64,000 bases of DNA from an uncultured Gemmatimonadota bacterium (GTDB taxonomy: Bacteria; Gemmatimonadota; Gemmatimonadetes; Gemmatimonadales; Gemmatimonadaceae), in the NCBI GenBank assembly GCA_946478895.1, contig CAMLDY010000001.1, positions 62,001-126,000 on the forward strand, in the 5' to 3' direction. Shown one piece after another: positions 61,344 to 64,000 of the stretch. The notes under the pieces were generated by a model. It was not told the origin of the DNA and searched no databases. It was given only the letters and a program-made list of their open reading frames with translations. Made by a program: the position numbers and the translations under genes. Each line of letters opens with the position of its first letter. Position 1 is the stretch's first letter.

Positions 61344-61899
61344 GTAAATGCACGGGACTGAAAATCGCGGCTCTTCTGTCGATTACCATTTTGACCGGGT
61401 GCAAGAAAGGCGATTCGAATCTTCCTTTCCAGACAGTCGGCAGACAACCCGATGTTGCGCCGGTGATGCTCAATAAGGAGTTGCCGTTCAGGTATCCACC
61501 CGCGCTTTACGCGCAGAAAGTTCAGGGTAACGTGACGCTGCGGATTTTCATCGACAGCCAGGGTGCGATCGTGCCGGACTCGACACGTATTGCCGAGACG
61601 TCGGGGTTCACGGCGCTCGACTCGGCGGCAATGAAGGGATCGCGCGATCTCAAATTCGAACCGGCGAAGACGCAGGGACAGCCGGTGCCGGTCTCCATCC
61701 TGCTTCCGGTCTATTTCCGACATCCCGATGCTCCGCCACTGGCCGGGGATTCGATCATCCATCGTGATTCAACGGCGAGCAGCACCGCGCAGGCGGTCGA
61801 TACCGTGCAATCGGACACCCCACAAGTGGCTTCTGCAAAGACCGTAACACCGGCCAAGAAGCCGGCGGCGAGACCTTCGACGAGGCGGAGATCCGGCCG

Positions 61900-61903
<4 letters not shown>
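61340..61903 (+). CDS. TonB C-terminal-domain lipoprotein
   Basis: The 187-aa product starts at TTG 61340, overlapping the mutS stop (TTGA). A lipoprotein signal ends in ITILTGC. The TonB C-terminal fold follows: YPPALYAQKVQGNVTLRIFIDSQGAIVPDSTRIAETSGFTALDSAA and LKFEPAKTQGQPVPVSILLPVYF. Normal TonB has a membrane helix and Pro-rich spacer; here a lipid anchor replaces them, and the low-complexity region comes after the domain, ending in basic PARPSTRRRSG. Its role as energy transducer is therefore doubtful. Confidence 0.85.

Positions 61904-64000
<2,097 letters not shown>

Overview
The window looks like chromosomal DNA from a diderm bacterium with fairly high G+C content (roughly 58-60% by eye, not computed). 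The cell type is inferred from lipoprotein signals, SPOR and TonB-type C-terminal domains, a GWxTD-domain lipoprotein and YidC/YidD. The mix of paired M16 peptidases, Ala/Ser/Thr-rich lipoproteins, cupredoxin, KirBac channel and GWxTD protein recalls Gemmatimonadota or a close relative; this is a judgement from gene content only. I saw no rRNA, tRNA, CRISPR array, insertion sequence or prophage. The genome is compact: many neighbours share 1-4 nt stop/start overlaps, and several convergent pairs overlap by 4-44 nt.

Region 1 (1-14 kb): a truncated membrane protein, a lipid-anchored cupredoxin with a CRP/FNR-type palindrome upstream, a HisA-like protein and a non-catalytic/catalytic M16 peptidase pair divergent from murB. 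A minus-strand operon follows, with each gene coupled to the next by a 4-nt overlap: serA, an FAD-linked 2-hydroxyacid dehydrogenase, serB, a class V aminotransferase (serC role) and an ABC-F ATPase. It encodes all three steps of serine synthesis, and the FAD enzyme probably removes the 2-hydroxyglutarate made by SerA.

Region 2 (13-35 kb): hydrolases, mnmG, an EamA transporter, a KirBac potassium channel, a SIMPL-domain protein, and parA-parB preceded by two parS-like sites built into one perfect 20-bp inverted repeat. Then come a Nif3-family protein, an UMF1-type transporter with an acyltransferase, polA (one exonuclease metal ligand is replaced by Ala), a GWxTD lipoprotein, a Ser/Thr kinase, a histidine kinase, pyrE and an AraC-type regulator.

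Region 3 (34.6-43.4 kb) is the replication-origin neighbourhood: rnpB with a strong terminator, dnaN and dnaA on the minus strand, and rpmH-rnpA-yidD-yidC-(MBL hydrolase)-mnmE on the plus strand. A DnaA box sits inside a candidate dnaA promoter. rnpA has no ordinary start codon outside rpmH.

Region 4 (43.4-64 kb): a zinc metallopeptidase, a DUF2225-type protein, upp, a 58-aa GW-motif protein, a beta-CASP nuclease and a YdcF-like protein, then two more catalytic/non-catalytic M16 pairs. These are followed by a NUDIX hydrolase, an ECF sigma/anti-sigma pair with a potentially structured leader, holA, a SPOR protein, mutS, a TonB-domain lipoprotein, cystathionine beta-synthase and the start of ddl.

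No obviously new multi-gene defence or metabolic system is visible. The best leads are the serine operon with its embedded FAD dehydrogenase, the rnpA start problem, the twin parS palindrome, the structured leader upstream of the sigma factor, and the repeated M16 pairing.
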